DNA from: JAUIIK01 sp963709995
Lineage (GTDB): Bacteria > Chloroflexota > Chloroflexia > Thermomicrobiales > CFX8
Length of the DNA stretch: 64,000 bases
Reading direction: 5' to 3'
Assembly: GCA_963709995.1 (NCBI GenBank)
Contig: CAVPYN010000017.1
Coordinates: forward strand, 124,001-188,000
Both the position numbers and the translations under genes were made by a program. The first letter of the stretch is position 1. Every line of letters begins with the position of its first letter. Positions 37,145 through 46,030 of the stretch are shown here, one piece after another. The notes beneath the pieces are model-generated. The model was not told the origin of the DNA. It was given only the letters and a program-made list of their open reading frames with translations, and ran no database searches.

Positions 37145-37162
37145 CTCGCTAGTTCTAGCGAG
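37145..37162. repeat. Dyad just after the regulator 1 stop codon
   Basis: CTCGCTAGTTCTAGCGAG is an 18-nt perfect dyad (8-bp arms, 2-nt centre) 5 nt beyond the stop codon. An equivalent dyad sits at the same place after regulator 2 (42435-42452). Confidence 0.6.
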
Positions 37163-37167
37163 TGAGG

Positions 37168-39864
37168 TCAGACAATGCCCTGACGAATTGCCCAGGTCGC
37201 GGCGGCGGTGCGCGACTCGACGTCGAGCTTGTTCATGATGTTCGCGACATGGGAGATGGCGGTATGCGGCGAGATGAAGAGCTCGGCAGCGATCTCCTGG
37301 TTCGAGCAACCTTCGATCAACAGCCGTAGCACGTCCAGTTCACGGGGAGTGAGAATGCTGGCCGCACTAGAGGCTAATTCAGTTCGAGGTATGTCGAGCG
37401 GCTGAAGTGCGCAATCAACTGCCTGCTCCAGTGACCACGAGCGACCGTCATCCTCTGCGAGCCTGAATGACTCCTCATCCAGCGCCTTTCGCGCAGCGGC
37501 TACTGTGTGATTGTACGCGCCGAGCAACGGCGGGCGAATTGGCGATCCAATCCGCTGCCGTAGCCTTGCTGATGCTCCGAGCAGCTGAACGCCTCGCACG
37601 GCATCGCCCAGTCCAACAGCCACGCTAGCTAATCCCTCGAGGTTGTGAGCGATGAGCATCATCTCGCCCGCCACCCAGAAGCTGCTCAAGCTCTCCTGAA
37701 GATGCCCGTGAGCCTGGGAATAGTCCTCGCTTTCTAGCTCGACGTAGCCGAGCAGCTGAAGACCGAGCGCGAGGTAGCCGTAGTCGCCGAGTTCGCGGGC
37801 GCAAACGATACTTTCCTCGGCCCAGCGAGCAGCCGTGTCAGCATCTCCCTGTGCCAGTGCGATGAACCCCAGAAAGGTGCGCGCCATCGTGATGGATATC
37901 TGATCGTCGTTTTCGAGTGCGATCTGCAGACATTCTGACGCGAACCTCTCGGCCTGTGCGCCGTTGCCCTCGGCCCATTCAACGATGCTCAGGCCAGCCA
38001 GTCCGCCGGCAATGCGGCGCGGAATTCTTGCTGCACGAGCGATATCGAGACCTTGCTGGTACTGCCTTCTTGCTCGCTCGAAGTCGCCTCGATACTGTGC
38101 GGTGTCACCTGATGCTTCGTACGCGCTGGCCAAGCCCATGGGGTCATCAGCAACTCGATAGAGCGAGATAGCTCGTTCGAGGAAGGTTTCCGCCTCCTGG
38201 TAGTCACCACAATCTCCGGCCAGCTTGCCGAGTGACTTTTTGAGATCCGCACGCACTCCGACCGGAAATGAATCGGCTGAGTCAAGCACCAGCTTGAGCC
38301 AACGGCGCCCTTCGCTACCATGGCCATGCGCGTACCAGAACTCTTCCAGTGACACGGCAAGACGGCACGCCGTTTCAATATCGTCTCGCACGATTGTCGA
38401 GTCGAAGGCAGTCCGCAGATTGGCAACCTCCGACTCGAGACACGCCAGCCAGTATTGCTGATCCGACCCGGCCCTGAGTGCCGTTCGGGCTCGTTCGGCA
38501 AGCTGAGTGAAATATTCGGCATGCCGCGCGTGTACTGCATGTGAATCACTATCTTCTTCGAGACGCTCCTGCGCAAAGTCATGGATCGTTTCCAGCATAC
38601 TGAAACGCGCTGTGCCATCCGGCTGCTCGTGCTGGGTGAGGAGACTGTGATCGACCAGCGTGCTCAGTCCCTCTAGGGCATTCAACACTGGGCCAGACAC
38701 GGCTTCCGCTGCCTCAATCGTCCAGCCGCCACGAAAGACGGCCAGGTGTGCGAACAGCTGTTGCTCCTCTTCACCTAACAGGGAGTAACTCCACTCGAGC
38801 ATGTTGTGTAACGTCTGCTGCCGAGCCGGCACGTCGAGTGGGCCGTCGGTCAGGAGGGCAAACGGGTGCTCCAGTCGTGTCAGGAGCTCCTGCGGCGGGA
38901 ACATCCGCAGGCGGGCCGCTGCGAGCTCGATGGCGAGCGGCAGACCATCGAGCCGCGTGCAGATCGCAGCCACCGTACTCGCGTTCTCAGCGGTCAGGCT
39001 GAACGAGGCATTCGCGGCCTGGCCACGCTCGGTGAAGAGCTGCATGGCCTCGTTGTCCTGCACCTGTTCTGGTTGCACGTCGTGTGTGGAATCGGGCAGG
39101 GCGAGTGGTGGAACGAAGTAATCATATTCGCCGTAAAAGTGGAGCACTACCCGACTGGTTACCAGGACCGACAGGTCGGGACAAGCAATCAAAAGGTCAC
39201 TCACCAGCGCCGCCGCCGGGAGCAGGTGCTCGAAGTTATCGAATACGAGCAGTAGCTGTTTGTCGCGCAGGACCTCCACGAGTCGCTCGATGAGTGCCTC
39301 ATCGCCCACTTCGCGTACCTTGAGCGCCTGGGCGATCACGGCCAGGAGGAGGTCCGGGTTGGTGAGGGACTGGAGCGGGATGTAGGCAACGCCATCGCGG
39401 AAGCTGTCCTGTATATGCTCCGTCACAGCAATGGCGAGCCGTGTCTTCCCGACGCCGCCAGGACCGGTCAGCGTGACAAGCCGGACCTGTGCATCACACA
39501 ACAGCGTCAGGACATCCTGTGTCTCACGCTGACGGCCGATCAGGCTCGATGCTGGATGGGGAAGACGTGCCGCTGATGGTGGTGGCCGCGGCAGCACGGC
39601 AACCGTAGGCACGGTCCTGCCAGCCGAAACCTGGCGCGCGCGTTTCCATGTGGAGCGTTCGGTATCGGGAATGTCCAGGGCGTCGGCAAGTAGATCGATT
39701 GTCATGCGTTGGGGGGTGCGTCGGGCTCCGCGCTCAAGGTCACTGATACCGCGGACACTCAGTCCCGTCTTCTCGGCCAGCTCCTCTTGCGTCATGCCAG
39801 AAGAATGTCGAGCACGGCGAAGCAACTCTCCAAACTCCGGCGTGCTGTCGTGCGAGCGAGCCAT
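37168..39864 (-). CDS. XRE-ATPase-LuxR regulator 1
   Basis: 898 residues. The N-terminus is a Cro/C1-type helix-turn-helix (about 9-70: LLRRARHSSGMTQEELAEKT, GISDLERGARR). An NB-ARC/STAND-type ATPase follows with Walker A GPGGVGKTRLA (about residue 133) and Walker B LLLVFDNFEHL. The middle region is TPR-like helical repeats (YQEAETFLERAISLY, FERARRQYQQGLDIA). The C-terminus is a LuxR/GerE helix-turn-helix (LTPRELDVLRLLIEGCSNQE, ISPHTAISHVANIMNKLDV). Such STAND proteins usually bind a ligand, exchange ADP for ATP and oligomerise. It is divergent from the SnoaL-like, NmrA-like and secreted-protein genes, which it may control; that is inference from position. Confidence 0.9.
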   Translation of the reverse strand: MARSHDSTPEFGELLRRARHSSGMTQEELAEKTGLSVRGISDLERGARRTPQRMTIDLLADALDIPDTERSTWKRARQVSAGRTVPTVAVLPRPPPSAARLPHPASSLIGRQRETQDVLTLLCDAQVRLVTLTGPGGVGKTRLAIAVTEHIQDSFRDGVAYIPLQSLTNPDLLLAVIAQALKVREVGDEALIERLVEVLRDKQLLLVFDNFEHLLPAAALVSDLLIACPDLSVLVTSRVVLHFYGEYDYFVPPLALPDSTHDVQPEQVQDNEAMQLFTERGQAANASFSLTAENASTVAAICTRLDGLPLAIELAAARLRMFPPQELLTRLEHPFALLTDGPLDVPARQQTLHNMLEWSYSLLGEEEQQLFAHLAVFRGGWTIEAAEAVSGPVLNALEGLSTLVDHSLLTQHEQPDGTARFSMLETIHDFAQERLEEDSDSHAVHARHAEYFTQLAERARTALRAGSDQQYWLACLESEVANLRTAFDSTIVRDDIETACRLAVSLEEFWYAHGHGSEGRRWLKLVLDSADSFPVGVRADLKKSLGKLAGDCGDYQEAETFLERAISLYRVADDPMGLASAYEASGDTAQYRGDFERARRQYQQGLDIARAARIPRRIAGGLAGLSIVEWAEGNGAQAERFASECLQIALENDDQISITMARTFLGFIALAQGDADTAARWAEESIVCARELGDYGYLALGLQLLGYVELESEDYSQAHGHLQESLSSFWVAGEMMLIAHNLEGLASVAVGLGDAVRGVQLLGASARLRQRIGSPIRPPLLGAYNHTVAAARKALDEESFRLAEDDGRSWSLEQAVDCALQPLDIPRTELASSAASILTPRELDVLRLLIEGCSNQEIAAELFISPHTAISHVANIMNKLDVESRTAAATWAIRQGIV

Positions 39865-39923
39865 GGGCTGTTTGCCATTCTTGATGCCATCATCATAGCA
39901 CCGGAAGTGGGGTGTGCCTATGC

Positions 39924-39957
39924 CTTGCGTGGGTGACTGCGTGGGTTGCTCATGGTC
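39924..39957. promoter_or_regulatory. Tandem-repeat putative operator upstream of regulator 1
   Basis: TGCGTGGGT occurs twice with a 12-nt period inside a 34-nt element, beginning 60 nt upstream of the regulator 1 start. The same element (29 of 34 positions identical by eye) occurs 62 nt upstream of regulator 2 at 45099-45132. The conserved position suggests a binding site for the regulators or their activator. Confidence 0.6.
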
Positions 39958-40281
39958 CCCCGTCGATGCTCATGTCATGGTGGTCGTTGAAGGACTATGG
40001 CGTCATCGAGGCGCCGACGCGGGTGACGCGCGGCTTGCGGGCGGTTCTCGCCTGAGAACGGGGACACCTCGATCGCTGACCATTCGACTCACCACGAAAG
40101 GACTATCTCGTAACGACACCGCCTGATTCCACTTGCTTCTCGGTCACCATTCACGGTCTCGAAACCATGAAGGATGATCGACGAGATCCACCGGTAAACC
40201 GTTTGTCATCTTTCTAGTCCGGAGCGCCGAAATGTTCCGCAGCCGCCTACCAGTCCGCACTTTAGGTGAAGGGAACGACCT
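39958..40281. other. Divergent intergenic region between regulator 1 and the SnoaL-like gene
   Basis: About 320 nt with no convincing coding frame. It must contain the promoter of the SnoaL-like gene, but I find no clear sigma70 boxes. No second copy of the tandem-repeat element is present. Confidence 0.45.
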
Positions 40282-40719
40282 ATGTCGATATCCGAAACAG
40301 CAACCGTGTCGAATTCCGCAATTGCGATGGCCTTTTTCGATGCCTGCGATTCTGGCAAGGGCTGGGAAGTCTGCAAGGCCTGGTGCCATGAGGGCGCCAG
40401 CTTTGCGTGCCAGGCGAATACGCTCGCCGAGATCACGACGCTTGGGGCCTATACCGACTGGATCAAAGGGTTCTATACCTCGGTTCCAGATTTCACGTAC
40501 GAAATCAAGGCATGCGCGGTCGATGATGAGCGGGATTCCGTCTCTGTCGTTGCGGTTGGCCGCGGAACACACACGGGTGAGGGTGGGCCGGTTCCGCCGA
40601 CCGGCAACACCGTGACCGCCGACTACGTCTATGTGATCGACTTCAACGGCGAGAAGATCCAACACATGACCAAGATCTGGAATGACGGGTATACGCTCAA
40701 GCAGCTGGGCTGGGCATAG
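40282..40719 (+). CDS. SnoaL-like (NTF2-fold) protein
   Basis: 145 residues of the NTF2/SnoaL type: AIAMAFFDACDSGKGWEVC at the start, the aromatic pocket strand FYTSVPDFTYEIKA, then VAVGRGTHTGEGGPVPPTG and YVYVIDFNGEKIQHMTKIWN. The family includes polyketide cyclases, isomerases and small-molecule binders. ATG 40282 follows GAAGGGA. It is the first of three plus-strand genes between the two regulators. Enzymatic activity cannot be confirmed. Confidence 0.8.
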   Translation: MSISETATVSNSAIAMAFFDACDSGKGWEVCKAWCHEGASFACQANTLAEITTLGAYTDWIKGFYTSVPDFTYEIKACAVDDERDSVSVVAVGRGTHTGEGGPVPPTGNTVTADYVYVIDFNGEKIQHMTKIWNDGYTLKQLGWA

Positions 40720-40907
40720 TTCGCCAGCCATCCGACGGCTCCAGCAGGAGCAGGCCGTCATCCGGGAAGACCAGCGCCTGCTGGGGCAACGGCCAACGCT
40801 ATTGCGAGCCGTAGCGTCATCCGGCATGTCCCAGACCCGTTTCGCTCACCGTCGCAGGCCCAGAACTGGGAGCGCGGTATCAACATCATCGTAAGGAGTG
40901 ACACATC

Positions 40908-41807
40908 ATGATTCTCGTCGTCGGCGCTACCGGGATGCTGGGCGGCATGATTGCCCGGCATCTCCTCGAACAGCATCACCAGGTCCGCGTGCTCGTTCGA
41001 CCGGACTCCGCGCAACATCAGCTGGTCGCCGCCGGGGCTTCTCCAGTCGTCGGAGATCTCAAACAGAAGGCGAGCCTGCGGCACGCCTGCCAGGACGTTG
41101 AGGTCGTCATCACGACGGCCAACTCGGCGCAGCGGGATGGCGAGGACACCATCCAGGCAGTCGACCTGGACGGCAACCGTGACCTGATCGATGCCGCCGT
41201 AGAGGCCGGCGTCAAGCACTTCATCTACATTTCAGCATTTGGCGTCAGCCTGGAGCACCCGAGCGAGTTCTTCCAGGCCAAGGCGCGAACCGAGCAGCAC
41301 CTCATAGCGAGCGGGATGGACTATACGATCCTCCAGCCGGATTCCTTCATGGACGTCTGGATCCCGGGCATCGTCGGACTCCCGCTCCAGCAGGGAGCAC
41401 CGGTGACGTTGATCGGTGAAGGCAAGCGACAGCACTCGCTCGTTGCCGTGAGTGACGTCGCAGCCTTTGCCGTGGCGGCCGTTGAGAACCCGGCAGCACG
41501 CAATCAGGTGCTGGTCATAGGCGGCCCGAAGCCAGTGTCCTGGCAGGATGTCGTGGCATCCACTGGAGACATCCTGGGCCGGGAGATCCCGGTCGAGCTG
41601 TTGCCAATTGGTGCGGCCTTGCCCGGGTACCCGCCCGTCGTCACCGAGTTACTAACGGCAACCGAGTTGTATGACTCGCCGCTGGAGATGGAGGCACTTG
41701 CGATCGCCTACGGGGTCCAGCTGACCTCGCTCGAGAAGTGGCTGCGGCAATCTCCACTCGCTCACGAAGAATTCGGCGTCCAAATAGAGCAAGCAACAAC
41801 CAGCTGA
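40908..41807 (+). CDS. NmrA-like NAD(P)-binding oxidoreductase or sensor
   Basis: 299 residues of the atypical SDR group. The Rossmann motif is VVGATGMLGGMIARHLLEQ, followed by VRVLVRPDS. The usual SDR Tyr-x3-Lys is not obvious; FIYISAFGVS and ARTEQHLIASGMDYTILQPD are typical of the NmrA/HSCARG/isoflavone reductase-like branch, which often sense NAD(P)H state. ATG 40908 has AAGGAG upstream. It lies 188 nt after the SnoaL-like gene and 13 nt before the secreted-protein gene, with which it is probably co-transcribed. Confidence 0.87.
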   Translation: MILVVGATGMLGGMIARHLLEQHHQVRVLVRPDSAQHQLVAAGASPVVGDLKQKASLRHACQDVEVVITTANSAQRDGEDTIQAVDLDGNRDLIDAAVEAGVKHFIYISAFGVSLEHPSEFFQAKARTEQHLIASGMDYTILQPDSFMDVWIPGIVGLPLQQGAPVTLIGEGKRQHSLVAVSDVAAFAVAAVENPAARNQVLVIGGPKPVSWQDVVASTGDILGREIPVELLPIGAALPGYPPVVTELLTATELYDSPLEMEALAIAYGVQLTSLEKWLRQSPLAHEEFGVQIEQATTS

Positions 41808-41820
41808 AAGGACAACCACC

Positions 41821-42285
41821 GTGGTGAGCAATATGCGTCGAATTGGCATCTTCATCCTCGGCATCGGTCTCATGATCGTGCCGGCTACCGTATCTGCTGA
41901 CCCGCTACCATCCGCATCGTGTAAGAACATCACCGGCACGTTCCTCGGCCAAGTCGTTCCGACGGCTAGTGGGTTTGACGGTTACGTCATTGCAACGACC
42001 GGACCACTGGCAGGCAACGCCCCGGATTCGAAGCTGTTCAGTGAAACCGTTCAGAAAGTCACTCGAGGTGGAACGACGTTCTACACCGGGAACCACGCAT
42101 TCGAGACGATCGCGCTTGGAGCGTTTTCGACGCACGATACGGGGTTGATTACACCGCACGGGCGAGTGAATTCCACCCTGACCATCTTCGAGGGTGGATC
42201 CGGCGCGATCAGCGCTCATGGAGCGGTTGATCTTGCCACTGGTCTGCTCGAGATCCGCTACCATGGACGCGTCTGTACAGAATGA
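41821..42285 (+). CDS. Small secreted protein, paralogue 1
   Basis: About 154 residues from GTG 41821 (AAAGGA upstream); ATG 41833 is an alternative. A signal peptide (RIGIFILGIGLMIVPATVSA) is followed by a mature domain of about 125 residues starting CKNITGTFLGQVVPT, with DTGLITPHGRVNSTLTIFEG in the middle and a final VCTE. Two conserved cysteines at the ends of the mature domain could form a disulfide. A paralogue lies at 45224-45676, about half identical by eye with no gaps needed. I do not recognise the family. Confidence 0.75.
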   Translation: MVSNMRRIGIFILGIGLMIVPATVSADPLPSASCKNITGTFLGQVVPTASGFDGYVIATTGPLAGNAPDSKLFSETVQKVTRGGTTFYTGNHAFETIALGAFSTHDTGLITPHGRVNSTLTIFEGGSGAISAHGAVDLATGLLEIRYHGRVCTE

Positions 42286-42328
42286 ATGTGGCAACCCCGA
42301 AGTATAGGAGCAAGTGAGCAGGCTTGAC

Positions 42329-42381
42329 CCACCACAGCGAGAGACACCGTCAATGCGACGCGGCGTCTCTCGCTGTGGTGG
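42329..42381. terminator. Strong bidirectional hairpin between secreted protein 1 and regulator 2
   Basis: A perfect 17-bp inverted repeat (CCACCACAGCGAGAGAC / GTCTCTCGCTGTGGTGG) with a 19-nt loop lies between two convergent genes. It has no U-tract on either side, so it probably blocks read-through or protects ends rather than being a classical intrinsic terminator. Confidence 0.55.
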
Positions 42382-42434
42382 AATGGTGCAGCACGAGCAG
42401 TCGCGTACGCGATCGCATCGTCCGGTGTCAAGGG

Positions 42435-42452
42435 CTCACTATTTCTAGTGAG
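42435..42452. repeat. Dyad just after the regulator 2 stop codon
   Basis: CTCACTATTTCTAGTGAG has 7-bp arms and lies 5 nt beyond the stop codon. Compared with the regulator 1 dyad, positions 4 and 15 change together (G/C to A/T), keeping the pairing. Confidence 0.55.
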
Positions 42453-42457
42453 TGGGG

Positions 42458-45037
42458 TCAGACAAGTTTGTGCCGAACCGCCCAGGCAGCGGCAGCGGTG
42501 CGGGAGCCGACCCCGAGCTTGTTGAAGATCGAGCGCAAATGCTGGGCGACGGTGCGCGGGCTGATGAAGAGTTCGTCAGCGATCTCCTGATTGGAGCGCC
42601 CGTCGACGACGAGGGTTAGCACTTGCATCTCACGATGAGAGAGTAAAGACGATTCGCCAGCAGTCTTGCTGCCCGACTTGCGCTCGCCGGCAAGCGCGTA
42701 CTCGACGATCTCATCCAGGGACGTCTCTTTGCCGGCGCGCCACGCTGCCTCCCATGCTGATTTTCCGAGCTGCGACTGGCCGCACTCGATGAATTGCTCA
42801 CGCACTGCTTGGTCGGCTGGCGGTACCGGAGCTCCGATCGTGTCACGTAGCGCGTCGCTAGCCCCGAGCAGGCGAGCAGCTCGATCCGGCTGCTGCTCGA
42901 AAAGCGCCAGCTGGGCAAACTCACCAATTCCATCAGCGACCATCCGCGATGGTCCTTGTGCATAAAATCCCGAAACAATAGTGCGCAGCGACTCTCGAGC
43001 ATGGCCATAGTCACCGCGCATCATCACGACGTGCGCGAGATCCATCGTGATAATCGGATCAGTCTCACTCTCATCTTCCCGTTGGATGTCCAGAGCCTCA
43101 ATTAGCAGTCCTTCTGCGTGTTCATATTCGCCCAGCCGGGACCTTGCTGCACCAAGGCCACCGAGCAGGTTGCGTATCCAGTCACGCCTTCCGAGCTGGC
43201 GGGCAATCCCGAGCGCCTGTTCATATGCGACGATTGCACGATCCAGATCACCATTCCACATTGCCGCGCGACCTATTCCCCACAGTGCATAGGCCTGTCG
43301 ATCGACATCGTCTCGATCGAGCGCGATTGAGAGGCTTTCCTCGTGGTGGGCGATTGCCTGGAGTAAATCGCCCTGCTCCTTCGCGAGGAAACCGGCGCCA
43401 TTGAGACCGTCCATGCGGGCTTCGTCGGACGCTCCTGGTCGCGAGAGGGCCAGCTCCAGCCAGCGGCGTCCTTCACCTACCCGCCCACAGGCCCGCCAGT
43501 ATCCCCAGAGGACAAAGCCGGCACGAAGCGCCATATCCAGCAGCTTCGGATCAGGTACTTCAGGAGACAGACTCCAATCGAACGCAGCGCGCAGATTGTT
43601 GACTTCGAGCTCGATCCTTGAGACGGAATCGGCGCCGGAGTCTCGATAAACATCCCAGCCATTGCGCTCGACCCAGTCGAAACAGTGTCGGGCGTGGCGA
43701 GCCCGTGCCCGATCTACTTCGCCTGCTTCAGCAAGTTGATCTAGACCGAACTCACGCATCATTTCCAGCATCCCGTAGCGGGTCGAGTGCTCCGGCCCGA
43801 CATGCTTGTGGACGAGACTATGTTCGATGAGCCCGCCAACACCGTCAACGATGGTGTCTCCCCAACCTGAGAGTGCTGCAGCAGCTTCGATTGTCCAGCC
43901 GCCCCGGCAGACGCTCAGTACCCGGAACAGGCCCTGCACATCCGTGCTGAGCAGGTCGTAGCTCCATGCGATGGTGCTGCGCAATGTTCGCTGGCGATCT
44001 GGAAGATCGCGCGGCCCTCCGGTGAGCAGCACAAGCGGTTGATCGAGGCGCGCGAGCAGATCACCTGTTGAAAGTGCCCGCAATCGTGCGGCAGCGAGCT
44101 CAATGGCAAGCGGGAGCCCATCCAACTTGCGGCAGATCGCTATGACATTTGCAGCGTTCTCGTCGGTCAGGGTAAAGCCGGGTTGAATGGCTCGTGCCCG
44201 TTCGACGAAAAGCCGTATCGCGTCTGCTCTGGCAATCCCGTCCAGTGGGGATCCGGCGCGTTCATCTGGTAGCGCAAGTGGTTCTACCGGGTATTCATAT
44301 TCTCCGGAAATATGCAATGGCGTCCGGCTCGTTGCCAGAACCTTCAATCCAGGACATGCGGCGAGCAAGCGGGCGATGTCAGGTCCGGCCCTGGCTACAT
44401 GCTCGAGATTGTCGAGAACCATCAGCAGTTGGCGCTCGGCTATCTGCCCGAAGATCAGATCGATGGTTGGAATACCGGGCTGCTCGACGATGGGCAGGGC
44501 TGCGGCGATTGTCGACAGGACCGCTCGATGATCGCTCAGCGGAGCGAGCGACACCACCCGGATACCGCTGGTGAAGTCATTTTCGAGTTGCTCGCTTACT
44601 GCCAGGGCCAACCGGGTTTTGCCAACCCCGCCAGCGCCGGTCAGCGTGAGCAGCCGAACATGCATATCGTTCAAGAACCCGATGATTTCTTGCGTCTCTC
44701 GCTGGCGGCCCACCAGGCTCGAAAGCAAATGAGAGGTCCAGATTGCCGGTGCGGTGGACGTTCCGGTCGGCTGTCCAGCAGAAAGGTTGTTCCGGGCAGC
44801 GGCCCGGCGCACGTTCTCCCACTCGGCCCGATCTGAGTCGGATAGTTGCAATGCATCGGCGAGCAGGCTAATCGTCAAGTGTTGCGGCACCTGACGAGCG
44901 CCACGCTCCAGATCGCTGATGCCTCGCGCGCTGAGGCTTGCTTTCTCGGCCAGTTCCTCCTGTGTCAATCCCGCAGCATGACGAGCGCGACGAAGTAGGT
45001 CAGCAAACTCGGGCTTGCAGTGATACGGCCCAGCCAT
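42458..45037 (-). CDS. XRE-ATPase-LuxR regulator 2
   Basis: 859 residues, same architecture as regulator 1: an N-terminal Cro/C1-type helix-turn-helix (LLRRARHAAGLTQEELAEKA, GISDLERGARQ), Walker A GAGGVGKTRLA, Walker B LLMVLDNLEHV, a helical TPR-like middle (DLDRAIVAYEQALGIARQLG) and a C-terminal LuxR domain (LSHREMQVLTLVVDGRSNQE, ISPRTVAQHLRSIFNKLGV). It is divergent from secreted protein 2 with a 186-nt gap carrying the tandem-repeat element. Probably a ligand-responsive activator of its neighbours; the ligand is unknown. Confidence 0.9.
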   Translation of the reverse strand: MAGPYHCKPEFADLLRRARHAAGLTQEELAEKASLSARGISDLERGARQVPQHLTISLLADALQLSDSDRAEWENVRRAAARNNLSAGQPTGTSTAPAIWTSHLLSSLVGRQRETQEIIGFLNDMHVRLLTLTGAGGVGKTRLALAVSEQLENDFTSGIRVVSLAPLSDHRAVLSTIAAALPIVEQPGIPTIDLIFGQIAERQLLMVLDNLEHVARAGPDIARLLAACPGLKVLATSRTPLHISGEYEYPVEPLALPDERAGSPLDGIARADAIRLFVERARAIQPGFTLTDENAANVIAICRKLDGLPLAIELAAARLRALSTGDLLARLDQPLVLLTGGPRDLPDRQRTLRSTIAWSYDLLSTDVQGLFRVLSVCRGGWTIEAAAALSGWGDTIVDGVGGLIEHSLVHKHVGPEHSTRYGMLEMMREFGLDQLAEAGEVDRARARHARHCFDWVERNGWDVYRDSGADSVSRIELEVNNLRAAFDWSLSPEVPDPKLLDMALRAGFVLWGYWRACGRVGEGRRWLELALSRPGASDEARMDGLNGAGFLAKEQGDLLQAIAHHEESLSIALDRDDVDRQAYALWGIGRAAMWNGDLDRAIVAYEQALGIARQLGRRDWIRNLLGGLGAARSRLGEYEHAEGLLIEALDIQREDESETDPIITMDLAHVVMMRGDYGHARESLRTIVSGFYAQGPSRMVADGIGEFAQLALFEQQPDRAARLLGASDALRDTIGAPVPPADQAVREQFIECGQSQLGKSAWEAAWRAGKETSLDEIVEYALAGERKSGSKTAGESSLLSHREMQVLTLVVDGRSNQEIADELFISPRTVAQHLRSIFNKLGVGSRTAAAAWAVRHKLV

Positions 45038-45098
45038 GCGTCATAACCCTTCGAGACTGAAATCAGCCTACCACGCAATCAGCAAGCGGCGAGAGGCA

Positions 45099-45132
45099 CT
45101 TGCGTGAGTCGTTGCGTGGGTTGCTCGTGGTC
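45099..45132. promoter_or_regulatory. Tandem-repeat putative operator upstream of regulator 2
   Basis: TGCGTGAGT and TGCGTGGGT with a 12-nt period inside the 34-nt element shared with the regulator 1 upstream region. It lies 62 nt before the regulator start and 91 nt before the secreted protein 2 start, so it could serve both directions. Confidence 0.6.
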
Positions 45133-45223
45133 GATGATCTGCTTCGCCCTCATATTGGGAGAGAGGTCAAATAGTTGCACGTGGGACTCGCATCGAGTGC
45201 CAAAGTCTGGAAGGAAGAGCGCT

Positions 45224-45676
45224 ATGCGCAAATTAGCTCTACTCATAATCGGGATCGGCCTCCTGGTTGCCCCTGCCACAACCGTCGCTGCTCCTTATCC
45301 TGCTTCGCAGTGTCAGAACATCACCGGCACATTCATCGGTCAGGCGATGCCGACGGCGGTTGGGTTCGACATATACGTCGTCGAGCTGACTGGACCGCTA
45401 GGCGGCACGCCGGTTGGCGAAAGACTGGTGGAAGTTACGATCCAAGAGGTGACTCCCGGCGGAACCATCCACTTCACCGGAGTCCACGAGTTCCAATCAA
45501 CCGCTTTTGGCGACTTGGTGACCCATGATCAAGGAACCATCACACCAAGTGGCCGGGTCCACAACACGATGACATTCGTTGAAGGTGCGTCAGGTTTCCT
45601 GACCGTGTACGGCACGGTCGATTTGGCTGCTGGTGTCGTCGATGTCGAGGGGCGTGGACGCATCTGCTCCGACTGA
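45224..45676 (+). CDS. Small secreted protein, paralogue 2
   Basis: 150 residues from ATG 45224, preceded by AAGGAAG. The signal peptide (LALLIIGIGLLVAPATTVAA) is followed by a mature domain beginning CQNITGTFIGQAMPTA and ending GRICSD, matching paralogue 1 along its whole length. Shared elements are NITGTF, TGPL, GGT, THD-G-ITP-GRV and VDLA-G. A longer reading from 45104 adds upstream sequence without support. No known family. Its direct divergent pairing with regulator 2 suggests it is the regulator's target. Confidence 0.75.
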   Translation: MRKLALLIIGIGLLVAPATTVAAPYPASQCQNITGTFIGQAMPTAVGFDIYVVELTGPLGGTPVGERLVEVTIQEVTPGGTIHFTGVHEFQSTAFGDLVTHDQGTITPSGRVHNTMTFVEGASGFLTVYGTVDLAAGVVDVEGRGRICSD

Positions 45677-45726
45677 TCGTCGAGGCAACGCATCGGGCTG
45701 ATCTGGACTAAACGCTAGTCAGTCAG

Positions 45727-45762
45727 GAAGGAACGCTTGTCCGGTGGCACAAGCGTTCCTTC
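45727..45762 (+). terminator. Terminator after secreted protein 2
   Basis: A perfect 14-bp inverted repeat (GAAGGAACGCTTGT / ACAAGCGTTCCTTC) with an 8-nt loop, 50 nt after the stop and followed by TCTATGTT, a modest U-rich tail. Confidence 0.65.
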
Positions 45763-46030
45763 TCTATGTTGGATCGACGCTTACAACCGTCCCGGCCCGG
45801 GTCAGCGAGGTGATGCTGCCGTTCAGCACGCGCAAACGCCAGCTACTCTGTGGCAGACTGCCGCATGATAACAATTCCGTAGATGAGTTCGAATCAGCAG
45901 CATCGTTACTCATATCAGAGAGGCGCCTTTCTGTCACCCATGAACAATTCGGGTTCAGGGTGTTCCCGGATCTTCCCTCCCCGGCACGCTGTGTTTCCGA
46001 GATCGGACGCAGGAACCGTCAACGTTCCGT
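45763..46030. other. Intergenic region, no gene recognised
   Basis: About 270 nt between the terminator and the bicupin stop codon. The one open plus-strand frame has no ribosome-binding site and no protein-like composition. Confidence 0.45.

Noticed and set aside
37145..37162. Dyad after regulator 1 as an intrinsic terminator
   Set aside because: No U-tract follows on the regulator strand, and the paired change with the regulator 2 dyad suggests another role.
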